Positions 1-7,509 of a stretch of DNA of 14,890 bases are shown one piece after another. The first letter of the stretch is position 1, and every line of letters begins with the position of its first letter. A model generated the notes under the pieces. It had not been told where the DNA came from. It saw nothing but the letters and a program-made list of their open reading frames with translations, and did not search any database. The DNA is taken from the NCBI GenBank assembly GCA_015499985.1, contig JAAAUF010000433.1, positions 18,713-33,602 on the forward strand, in the 5' to 3' direction. Both the position numbers and the translations under genes were made by a program. The stretch comes from Haplosporangium gracile (Eukaryota > Mortierellomycota > Mortierellomycetes > Mortierellales > Mortierellaceae).

Positions 1-61
1 AAAAAAACAATACCAAGAAACCAACACAAGGGAAATCAGACCAGACGAAAGAGTGTCTTAC

Positions 62-2134
62 GTGGGATTCGCTTTTCGGGATCATCCAAATCCTCGTCAT
101 CCGAGAGATCGATATCACGGGGCACGGGCTGCATCTGGACAGAAGGAGCTCCCTTGGACCGGGCCAAGTTCTCAAAGACCTGCTGCTTGATCTTTTCGAG
201 ATATTCGACCGTGTTGGCATTGTCCATGTTGCTAGGTTTGACGTCCAGCTTGTAATCTGGTCCGAAGTACTCGTAATAATCGTTGAACGGCATGTCTGGT
301 CCAACCTCCTGTCCAACCGCGACTCCTGTTTCGTAACACCATGCCCTTGCAACGTTCCTCATCGTGTATCCACCTCCTCCCAGAATCAACAAGGGCAAGT
401 TCAGCTTCTTCACAAACGCAACGCAATTCGCGTGACCTATCACATTTGATTGAAATGGACAATCGTAGTTAGATTTCGAGGCGCAATTAAACGTAGATGT
501 GGGACCAATATGACTGATCATGAATGATGGAGACGTACCTTTCATGGAGAGATTGAAGCAGCCAAGCTTGTCGCCGCTGAGAGAGTCGGCTCCACACTGT
601 AATACGATGGCGCCGGGCTTGTACCAATCGACTACATGTTGAATCACAGGTTCAAAAATGCTCTTGTATGTCGTGTCATCAATTCCATCCCGAAGAGGAA
701 AGTTGACGGCATAGTACTTTCCTGGTCCCGCTCCCACATCCTATTTGAAAAGCATCGAAATTCCAAATATTAGTAACTCGATTTGCAAACAGTTCAAATC
801 CAGCTGATTCCCGAAAATAATAAACATAAGACGTACTCTCACTTCGCCGGTGCCTGGGAAATATTCGCCATGCTTGTGAAAACTGACGGTCATGACACGA
901 TCGGTAGTATAAAAGGCCTCCTCGACTCCGTCTCCATGATGAATATCGATATCGATGTAGAGCACGCGTGGGTGATATCTCAACAGTTCCAGGATCGAAA
1001 GCACAATGTCGTTGACATAACAGAATCCACTCGCCTCTGTCTTTTTGGCGTGATGAAGTCCTCCTGCCCAATTGACTGCAATATCACACGAGCCATTGTT
1101 CAATCTCGCCGCGCCCTCTATTAAGCGATGATAAGGGTGAGAGAATGATCAGGCTATGGTCATGTCTAAATGATTATCTAATGAGGAATGCTCCGGAAAA
1201 AACGATCAATTGACTTACCCATGGATCCTCCGGCGGAAAGCTGGCAGTACTCAAACAATCCCTCAAAGATAGGACAATCGTCTCCCACATTGACTAATTA
1301 TCAGGATATACAGAGTAGAGACAGGAGTATTAATCAGTATCTCGTGAAGGTTAACGAGAGCTCAGAATTGGTGTGACGTCGATCGATGGCGGAATAACAA
1401 CTCCTCTCGAAAAAAACGAGTTTTAAAAAACTCGTCGTCTCTTACATTTGATTTGTTCTTTTGCGTATGCTTCCATGTTGTCGGGAGAGACCCTCGACAA
1501 AAAGTCAATGTATTCATCCGTGTGGAACGCCGTCATCTCCTTTTTGCTTCCTGGGCGTGCTCTCTATTTTCTCAAATTAAGAATAATAAAAAAAAAAAGG
1601 CAAAACAATCACGATGTTAGTCTTGTTCCCAATTGATCATAGATGTCCAAGGAGCACGATAGGTAATATAACAGTGACCGTTGACCTATGACAATCACAG
1701 TCCAATGAGCCCCAATGCTGAAGACATAAGAAAACTTACATAGATCTCCATTTTGTTGTAGAGTCCATAGTTCATGACCAGACTGTGACACATGCGGATA
1801 CGATGTGGCTTCATGGGATGTCCAGGTCCATAGTGATAGTTTCCAATATTTTGATCGTAAAAGTAAGCCACGCGCTTCTTGGGCTCAGCGGTCTGTTGTC
1901 CTGGGACCTGAAGTGCCTGTGTGCCCGATCCTGTCGCGGACTGTTTGGTTTTTTTCCCACATCAATTGCGATATGCCAAAGGAGTTGAATAGATAGTAAA
2001 GCAATAGTGAGTCAATGTGTGATCGTTTTAATGCAGTATCTGTAAGGTAAACAATAGAGTGTCATTGTAGCAAGGAGTAAGGCGGGAAGAGTGAGATATG
2101 GACGCTTTACCTCTGATTCGTTTCGTCGAGCCAT
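62..2134 (-). CDS. RPD3: Class I histone deacetylase, RPD3/HDAC1-2 group; seven exons visible, 3' end outside window
   Basis: This is a zinc-dependent lysine deacetylase that removes acetyl groups from histone tails, normally in Sin3-type nuclear corepressor complexes (family knowledge). Exons, in minus order: 2134-2111, 1940-1740, 1563-1446, 1293-1219, 1117-837, 740-539 and 436-62. All six introns (170, 176, 152, 101, 96 and 102 nt) are GT-AG and phase-consistent. The model gives 425 residues before the window edge; yeast Rpd3 has 433 and human HDAC1 482. Visible catalytic residues are H161-H162 in GGLHHAKK, D197 and H199 in [11 protein letters not shown]285 in GADSLSGD, and Y324 in GGGGYTMRN, each at HDAC1 number +21. 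The motif DDPEKRI near the end matches DDPDKRI of HDAC1/2 and argues against the HDAC3/Hos2 group. The start is the first ATG in frame, in an 8-codon first exon (MARRNESE), because exon 2 has no Met between its upstream stop and the conserved domain. A GTAAGA donor at 61 suggests the acidic tail continues beyond base 1. If that donor is not used, the frame ends at 36 with 433 residues. Confidence 0.96.
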
Positions 2135-2492
2135 GAGTGTTGTTCCTGTTTGTAGTTGTTTGATTGTTTGCTTGTCGCGAGTGGGTAATGGTTGCCTGTG
2201 GGGCGATGTCAAGTTATTGCGATGGAGAAGTGTTCCAATCCAAGAAAGAATAAAGACGTAGACTGGCGTCCAACAGACAAAAGCAAAGTCGATGCAAGTT
2301 CCGATTCAGAGTGGGTCGAACAGGAGGGGATGAACAAAAAGGGGAGAAGGAGGAAAAGGAGGTGTGATGCCAAAGGTAGGGAAGGCAAGAAGACTGTCAC
2401 CTTTGAAGGAACAGGGAGGACAAAAAAATGTGGCTGCTAGGAAGAAACTTTAATCGCATTTATTACAAATTCTAAATCTAGGATTTATGGAT
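2135..2492 (-). promoter_or_regulatory. Intergenic: zinc-finger gene 3' UTR and deacetylase promoter/leader
   Basis: This is the gap between the stop of the zinc-finger ORF at 2493 and the ATG of the deacetylase gene. A CCAAT pentamer on the plus strand at 2235-2239 lies about 100 bases upstream of the ATG, a usual position for a CCAAT box. The minus-strand sequence from about 2250 to 2440 is CT-rich, and the last 60 bases before the ATG are rich in A and C, as in fungal leaders. No TATA box is obvious. No ORF here looks like a gene. Confidence 0.5.
2459..2464 (-). terminator. Polyadenylation signal AATAAA of the zinc-finger gene
   Basis: AATAAA on the minus strand, about 30 bases after the TAA stop at 2493-2495. 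It is the nearest exact hexamer downstream of either zinc-finger ORF. The gap between those two ORFs has none. Confidence 0.6.
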
Positions 2493-3689
2493 TTACATTG
2501 CGGATGAGTAGTATTGGTAGGGCTCATAGCGCTGCGGTTGCTGGTGATAATGCTGGTGGTGGGATTGATGCTGTTGTTGTTGTGGGTGTTGTTGTTGTTG
2601 TTGAGGGATATGGCTCCAGTTCTGTTGGAGGCCGATCAAGTTTGCTTCCATCGACGCAACAGCCGCCATGGTCCCCAAAGTGATCGGCTGCTGCTGCTGC
2701 TGCTGGTTGTTGTTGTTGTTGTTATTGTTGCTGCTGTGATTGGACGACGACGAGGATGTCGAGGTGGAATACTGAGTCGTGGTTTGAGACATGCCCGAGA
2801 AGGATGTGGTAGTGTTAGGATAAGAAGCACCCTGTTGGTATGGGGTTGCCGAGTAGGAAACCGCAGCAACGCCTGAACCGTCACGCTGTTGGGTCACCTG
2901 TTGCTGTTGGTGCCAGGAGCTTGCAGGTGACGACCGCCCAAAATGAGCTACCGACTCCATTCCCAACAGAGCATTGAACGAAGTGTTGGGCTGGATCGAC
3001 ATCGTCGTTGTGGCGGCTCCTCCCTGAACAAAGGATCCATCTTGGCCGCAGTATGGGGGCGAGGACGACAATGAGGGCTCGCGAGGGCTAAGCGAGGCCT
3101 GTGGTTGGTTGTGATGGGCGTAGGGGTTTTGCATATCGGGCGAAGACTGGGCTTCACACGACCGGAAGGACGACACTGGGAAAGCGGGGTTAGGCATGGT
3201 GCCCATCCCATTTGGAGCGCGGCAGGTCAATGGAGGAGGGATCGCGAACAGCTGTGCGGAAGACTGTTCCGCGGCCGTGGCCAGACTGGCTGCAGCTGCA
3301 ATGCTATTCCTCTTGGCGACTGAAGCGGCAGCAGAGGCCGCCGAAGGATGGCTGGAAGACAAGTTGCTGTCGGATGAGCCGCGGACACGACGCTTGCGGA
3401 CACGGTTGCCGTCGTGAATACGGATATGTTCCTTCAAAACATCAGACCGTGAAAACCGCTTGCCACAACCGTCGTGGGGGCAGCTGTAGGGCTTCTCGCC
3501 ACCATGGGCTCGCACGTGACGAGTAAGATGGGCAGACCGGGTGAACGTCTTGTTGCAATTGGGCCAGGGGCAGATATGGGGCTTCCGAAGAAGACCGTCG
3601 GCTTCGACCATGGAATTGGCGGCAGAGGAGGGATCATGAGGATGATGGTGTGGACCGGCAAAAAATGACTGCTCCATGATAGCAGGCAT
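2493..3689 (-). CDS. C2H2 zinc-finger protein (two fingers, low-complexity tail), or 3' exon of a larger gene
   Basis: The ORF encodes 398 residues and is probably a nuclear DNA-binding regulator. Finger 1 uses C40, C45, H58 and H62, with recognition helix RSAHLTR. Finger 2 uses C70, C75, H88 and H92, with helix RSDVLKE. The linker is GGEKPY, a variant of the usual TGEKP. A basic stretch RVRKRRVRG at 96-104 is a likely nuclear localisation signal. The rest is low complexity: Ser-rich and Ala-rich parts, then Asn and Gln runs at roughly 320-390, typical of transcriptional activation or prion-like tails. I do not recognise a named orthologue. As a separate gene its start (A at -3 before ATG) is acceptable. 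However, the frame stays open upstream to a good CAG acceptor at 3707, so this may be the second coding exon (from 3706) of the zinc-finger gene at 3907-5043. The one- and two-gene models are about equally credible, with a slight lean to one gene. Confidence 0.88.
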   Translation of the reverse strand: MPAIMEQSFFAGPHHHPHDPSSAANSMVEADGLLRKPHICPWPNCNKTFTRSAHLTRHVRAHGGEKPYSCPHDGCGKRFSRSDVLKEHIRIHDGNRVRKRRVRGSSDSNLSSSHPSAASAAASVAKRNSIAAAASLATAAEQSSAQLFAIPPPLTCRAPNGMGTMPNPAFPVSSFRSCEAQSSPDMQNPYAHHNQPQASLSPREPSLSSSPPYCGQDGSFVQGGAATTTMSIQPNTSFNALLGMESVAHFGRSSPASSWHQQQQVTQQRDGSGVAAVSYSATPYQQGASYPNTTTSFSGMSQTTTQYSTSTSSSSSNHSSNNNNNNNNQQQQQQPITLGTMAAVASMEANLIGLQQNWSHIPQQQQQHPQQQQHQSHHQHYHQQPQRYEPYQYYSSAM

Positions 3690-3906
3690 GCTTGTGTGTC
3701 TCCGAGCTGCGAGAGTTGCATAGAAACAAAAAGATAAAAAAAAAAGACGGAAGGAGTGTCAGCTCAGGTTGAAACTAAGGAACAAGACCCGGAAGTAGGA
3801 AATATACGAAAAAAGGTCCAAGCTGTGCAGATTTTTTGAAAGGGGGGGAGAAGGAGGGAAAAAAAAAAAAGAGGAGGGGGCGACTCATGTATGCCATGGA
3901 TTTTTT
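3690..3906 (-). other. Candidate intron (3707-3920) or short intergenic gap between the two zinc-finger ORFs
   Basis: On the minus strand a GTAAGG donor starts at 3920. There is a CTGAC branch-like site at about 3760, then a T-rich tract, then a GCAG acceptor ending at 3707. The intron would be 214 nt. The upstream exon ends in phase 1 and the downstream exon restores frame, adding ARRHTS before the MPAIMEQ of the next ORF. There is no AATAAA or TATA box, as would be expected of a terminator-promoter gap. On the other hand, pyrimidine tracts also occur in fungal promoters. Confidence 0.55.
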
Positions 3907-5043
3907 TTATGTGTCCTTACCATTGTTGGTGTCCCAGGTTGGACCTGTAGCTGCAGCATCGGCATCGCCCAACATGCTATTATTGCTGTTGCTGCTGTTA
4001 CCCGCATTCATAGAGAGCAAAGGGACGCTGAATCGCTTGAAGTAGTTTGATGTGGTGGTGGTGGTTGCTGTGTTGGGAATAGTATCATCCGAGACGGGTG
4101 AGGTGACCGTTTGCTGCTGCTGAACCATCGAATAAGTCGGCATCAGCATCACATGCGAGTACGATGGCTGTTGCTGTTGCTGGTACTGCTGCTGCTGGTG
4201 AGGCTGGACTTGGGAGGGATCCAAAGGGGTGCAGATACCGGAGGTGAGATGCAGACTTGAGAGCGAGAAGGGCGAGTAGGCAGAGGTCGAGGTTGAGGGC
4301 GACGATCCGTTGATCGAGGGCGAGAGGGAGGGTGAAGGCGTCGCAAGGGTCGGTGTTGAGGGTGAGGTTGGATTGTTGTTGCTGTTGTTGTTGTTGTTGT
4401 TGTTGTTCCAGTCGTAGGGATCAGACACAAGAGCAGTGAACCCTGTTGAATTGATGGAGAAGGGTTGACCCGGTTGAGGGAGGGGTGTGGAGGAAAGTGG
4501 AATGTAGTCGATATCAGAGAGAAGGGTGAACGTTGTTGTTGGTGTGGAGGAGATAAAGCTGGCTGTGTAGGGCGCACGTACAGAGTTGTTTAGGGAAGAA
4601 GAAGAAGATAAGGGAGGAGATGAAAAGGAAGAGGAAGAAGAGGAAGAAGAAGAGGATGGGGAGGAAAAAGAAGAAGTAGGTACAATCTCGGTGTGGAGGT
4701 CGTTCAGATCGGTGAACAAAAAGTCACCGTGTGTCCCGGAGTGCCTGGCCAGTTCGTCGCTACGCGAGAAACGCTTGCGACAACCAGGGTGTGAGCAGAT
4801 GAATGGCTTTTCGCCAGTGTGGGTGAGGATGTGTCGGTTGGAGTGCTCGAGGCGGAGGAATGATTTTGAGCAGACAGGACAGCGATAAAGGCGCTTTTCG
4901 TTTGAGGGCGGAGAAGAGGGGCGCGAAAGAGAGAAGGAAGGGACGATGTTATTCATAGCTGCTGCTGCTGTTGCCATGTCGATCGAATTCAAAGTTGTGG
5001 TGTTGCTGGTGGTTGAGTCGGCAATTTGGAAGGCGCTCTCCAT
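3907..5043 (-). CDS. Mig1/CreA-type C2H2 zinc-finger regulator (two fingers), possibly 5' exon of a larger gene
   Basis: The ORF encodes 378 residues. Finger 1 uses C55, C58, H71 and H75 with helix RLEHSNR. Finger 2 uses C83, C88, H101 and H105 with helix RSDELAR, joined by a canonical TGEKP linker. The base-contact positions (-1, 2, 3, 6) equal those of Mig1 and CreA, the fungal glucose repressors, so a GC-box site of type SYGGRG is expected (family inference). The match is confined to the fingers; other GC-box families such as Egr share finger 2. The remainder is low complexity: a Ser run at about 127-155, an Asn run at about 215-225, then Gln runs. No other domain is seen. The start ATG has A at -3 and G at +4. 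The last four residues (GKDT) read through a consensus GTAAGG donor at 3920. If it is spliced, coding ends at 3921 with residue 374 plus one base and continues at 3706. Confidence 0.9.
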   Translation of the reverse strand: MESAFQIADSTTSNTTTLNSIDMATAAAAMNNIVPSFSLSRPSSPPSNEKRLYRCPVCSKSFLRLEHSNRHILTHTGEKPFICSHPGCRKRFSRSDELARHSGTHGDFLFTDLNDLHTEIVPTSSFSSPSSSSSSSSSSFSSPPLSSSSSLNNSVRAPYTASFISSTPTTTFTLLSDIDYIPLSSTPLPQPGQPFSINSTGFTALVSDPYDWNNNNNNNNSNNNPTSPSTPTLATPSPSLSPSINGSSPSTSTSAYSPFSLSSLHLTSGICTPLDPSQVQPHQQQQYQQQQQPSYSHVMLMPTYSMVQQQQTVTSPVSDDTIPNTATTTTTSNYFKRFSVPLLSMNAGNSSNSNNSMLGDADAAATGPTWDTNNGKDT

Positions 5044-6007
5044 GTTGTTTTTGGGTTGTGTATCTGTTGGTATGTATCAATTGGTGGAGAAAAGAAGGAA
5101 AATAAAAAAAGGGAAGAAGGAAGGATGGGAAGGGTTGAGAAAGTATGGCGATGAGTAAGAAAAAAAAAAAAGAGCGAGGGGAGAGAGGGGATCGGAGGGT
5201 CGGAAGGGTAATTTAGCGGTTGAAAAAGGTTAAGGTGCAACGAGAAACAATTTGGAAGACTAGATAGCGGAAAAAATAACAAACAGAAAAGGACCAAAAG
5301 GCAGAACGACTATAGTTTGATCCGGCAAAGACGAAGTAAATGAAAAGGGAAAAGGGGAGCCCAAAGGGGGTAGAGTGAGGGAGAGGGAGAAAGCAGGCAA
5401 ACAGCAAACAAGAAATATATGGAAAGATAAAAAATGAGCCGTTAAGTTCAATTGTTTGTTACGAGTTTGTGTTTGTGCTGCTTGTGTTTGATATGTGTTG
5501 TGTGTTGTGTATTGTGTTGTAAGGGGCAAATGGGTAGCGAGGGGGAAGAAGAGACGAGAAGCAGACAATAAAAATAAAAGGAAGGGGGTCTATACAAGGG
5601 ATGATCAAGAAGGCGAACTGCCAATGTTGCCAACGTTCAAATGGTGAAAAGATAAATGGTGACGAGAATGTATGAAAGTGATATGCGATGCGATTAGCGA
5701 TGGATAAAGTAGTAGGCACGCTAATAATTTGTTGTTGTTGATGAAAGAAAGGGCGTAGAGTATGTAAATATGAGTGTTGAAATGAAAAAGATGTACAGGA
5801 AAAAGAAAGAAGAGACGTCGAAGAAGACAAGGAAATGCGAGAAGGAAAGGAAAGGAAAAAGGGAGGGGGAAGGGGGTTGTTGATATGTATGGCTCTATGC
5901 AAAGGGATGATCGAGATATGTTATAAGAGAGAGAGCACGAGAGATGTTCGTTAAGAGAAAGAAGTATGAATGTTAAAAATGAAAAATGACGGCGGATGGC
6001 CCCAGCC
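5044..6007 (-). promoter_or_regulatory. Long pyrimidine-rich leader/promoter region of the zinc-finger gene
   Basis: Nearly 1 kb between the zinc-finger ATG and a TATA-like motif is almost purely purine on the plus strand, hence CT-rich in the sense of the gene. Open frames here arise from this skew and have no protein-like content. A GT-rich patch lies at about 5484-5519. If the TATA motif is used, the 5' leader would be about 0.9 kb and contain several short upstream ORFs. I see no convincing leader intron. Confidence 0.45.
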
Positions 6008-6015
6008 TATTTATG
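6008..6015 (-). promoter_or_regulatory. TATA-like element CATAAATA, minus strand
   Basis: On the minus strand the motif reads CATAAATA, with CTGGGG immediately downstream (6000-6005). It points toward the zinc-finger gene and is paired with a plus-strand TATA box about 250 bases away. This is a motif match only. Confidence 0.35.
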
Positions 6016-6261
6016 GACTCTTGTCATCAGTTATTAAAACAGCCATGAAGAAGAAAAGTTGTTCGCTGATGGGATTGATTGTTCCTGTTCAAGAGATATC
6101 ACTAAAAAAAGAGGGGGCTGATGATGATGCTATTCAATTGAATAAAAGTTCAAATACAAAAAATGATCATTAAGACAAACGGCTTCGACCGATAAAGGCA
6201 ACTCTTTTTAAAAAAAAGTTCCGAAGAAAAAAGGGCCTTTGCACACATCCCTACTATCCCG

Positions 6262-6268
6262 TATAAAT
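6262..6268 (+). promoter_or_regulatory. TATA box TATAAAT, plus strand
   Basis: A clean TATAAAT is followed within 30 bases by a long CT-rich run, the usual look of a fungal TATA promoter and initiator. No coding region that it would drive can be recognised downstream, so the transcript may be noncoding, or its CDS may be too short or divergent to see. Confidence 0.4.
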
Positions 6269-6740
6269 GCCCTGTGCAATTACACATCCCTGCTCGCTCC
6301 TCTATTCGCTGCTCTTTGTCTCTCTCTTTCTATCTTTCGCTAATTGGTCGGTGGTCGATCACGTCGAAAAAGAAGAAAAACTTCGTTCTTCTCTGTCATC
6401 GCTTGTGTCTCTCCTTTTTTCCCTCTGCGCTTTCGTTCGTTCATTCATTTCTTTTCCTGAACAAATACGTAATTGACAACCGCACTTATGCCCGCTCCTA
6501 CCCTCCCTATTTGAATGAAAGTGACCAAACCAGTCAGCCCAGCTCAGCCAGCAGAAACCGGGGAGGGTTTTCCTCGCCTTCCCATTGGGCCATGACCAAC
6601 CCATCCACACGAACCATACTGTTATCCTTCTTTTTTTTTTTCTGTTCTGTTCTCGCCTTCTACTTCCTTTTCGTCCTTCGACTCCTTGACATTTCAGTCA
6701 GTCGTATACGAAGAGTGTATGTACTCGTGCTGTACTCTCT

Positions 6741-6758
6741 CCCCCCCCCCCCCCCCCC
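6741..6758. repeat. Poly-C homopolymer tract, C18
   Basis: Eighteen C residues in a row after a CTCTCT run; the opposite strand carries G18. It lies in the CT-rich non-coding stretch. Length in the source DNA may vary or be misread. Confidence 0.9.
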
Positions 6759-7214
6759 TTCCATGTCCTGCCCTCTGAATTAAAAAGAAGAAACCTGTAT
6801 GTCCCCCGCCTGTTCCTCGCGGTAGATCTTCTCCTTCTCCTTCCTTTCCCCTCCTCCGTCATTATCATCATATCTCGTTTTGATTACGTTTCGCCCAACT
6901 GTGGTTATTCCGTATTTTCAGGCGTTTCGTCCTTTGTTGTCTCTGACCAGTCAGCTTGCTGCTTGAGAAAAACAACAAAGTCAGCAATGGAGCAAGATAA
7001 CAAAACAGCAAAACGGAGGTCAAAAGGTTAGATTATTTTACTTGCAACGACAGACGCAAACTAGGTCCGATAATAGAACCAACACCTGAACACAAACGAC
7101 GAACAAACAAAACACGGAAAATAAAGGGGTGATCTGTGCATCTTTCGTTTTTGTTGTTGTTCTCCCATTTTTTTAAGGTCCAACAACTCCACAATTTTGG
7201 GAGGGGGGGGGTAA

Positions 7215-7233
7215 TGTGTGTGTGTGTGTGTGT
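7215..7233. repeat. (TG)9 dinucleotide microsatellite
   Basis: Nine TG units plus a T, directly after a run of eight or more G. Non-coding. Confidence 0.9.
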
Positions 7234-7412
7234 CCAACTTTTCTCATCAGCCATTGACCCGCACAAATGTAATTACCCCTCATCTCACTCTCATCCCTCT
7301 CTCACATCAATTAAAATATGCATGGATGCAGGGTCCATTATTTTTGTTCATGAGAGAAAGAGCCAGGGGTTGGTTGTGTGAGGGGAAATGAGTGGATAAT
7401 AAACCAGGTGAT

Positions 7413-7418
7413 TTTATT
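7413..7418 (-). terminator. Polyadenylation signal AATAAA of the GST gene
   Basis: Minus-strand AATAAA about 90 bases after the GST stop. A plus-strand AATAAA sits at 7398-7403, so the two signals face each other. Confidence 0.55.
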
Positions 7419-7509
7419 ACAGTTTTTGTCATCCCCTGGGTTATGTGATGAACGTCGTACAGCTCAGATAAAAGAGACGCATAGCCTTTTTCTCAGCCTC
7501 CTCCCTTTC

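Larger units (their letters stand above)
6269..7403 (+). other. Region without a recognised gene; possible plus-strand transcript
   Basis: The first 650 bases are CT-rich on the plus strand, mirroring the leader on the other side of the TATA pair. Open frames reflect that bias; the longest (6274-6783) ends in a Pro run encoded by a poly-C tract. A 26-codon ORF at 6515-6595 (starts MKVTKPVSPA) is less biased but has no recognisable family. AATAAA hexamers in plus sense occur at 7120-7125 and 7398-7403. Nothing here can be called a gene. Confidence 0.3.

Noticed and set aside
2514..2876. Plus-strand frames rich in Leu and Val over the zinc-finger gene
   Set aside because: They are antisense shadows of Gln and Asn repeat codons.
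2493..5043. Tandem duplication as origin of the two zinc-finger ORFs
   Set aside because: The finger pairs differ in spacing (C-x2-C against C-x4-C in finger 1), recognition helices and linker; the shared Gln/Asn/Ser composition alone does not show recent duplication.
6274..6783. Open frame of 169 codons on the plus strand
   Set aside because: Composition is Ser, Leu, Phe and Pro from CT-rich DNA, with a Pro run from the C18 tract; no domain.
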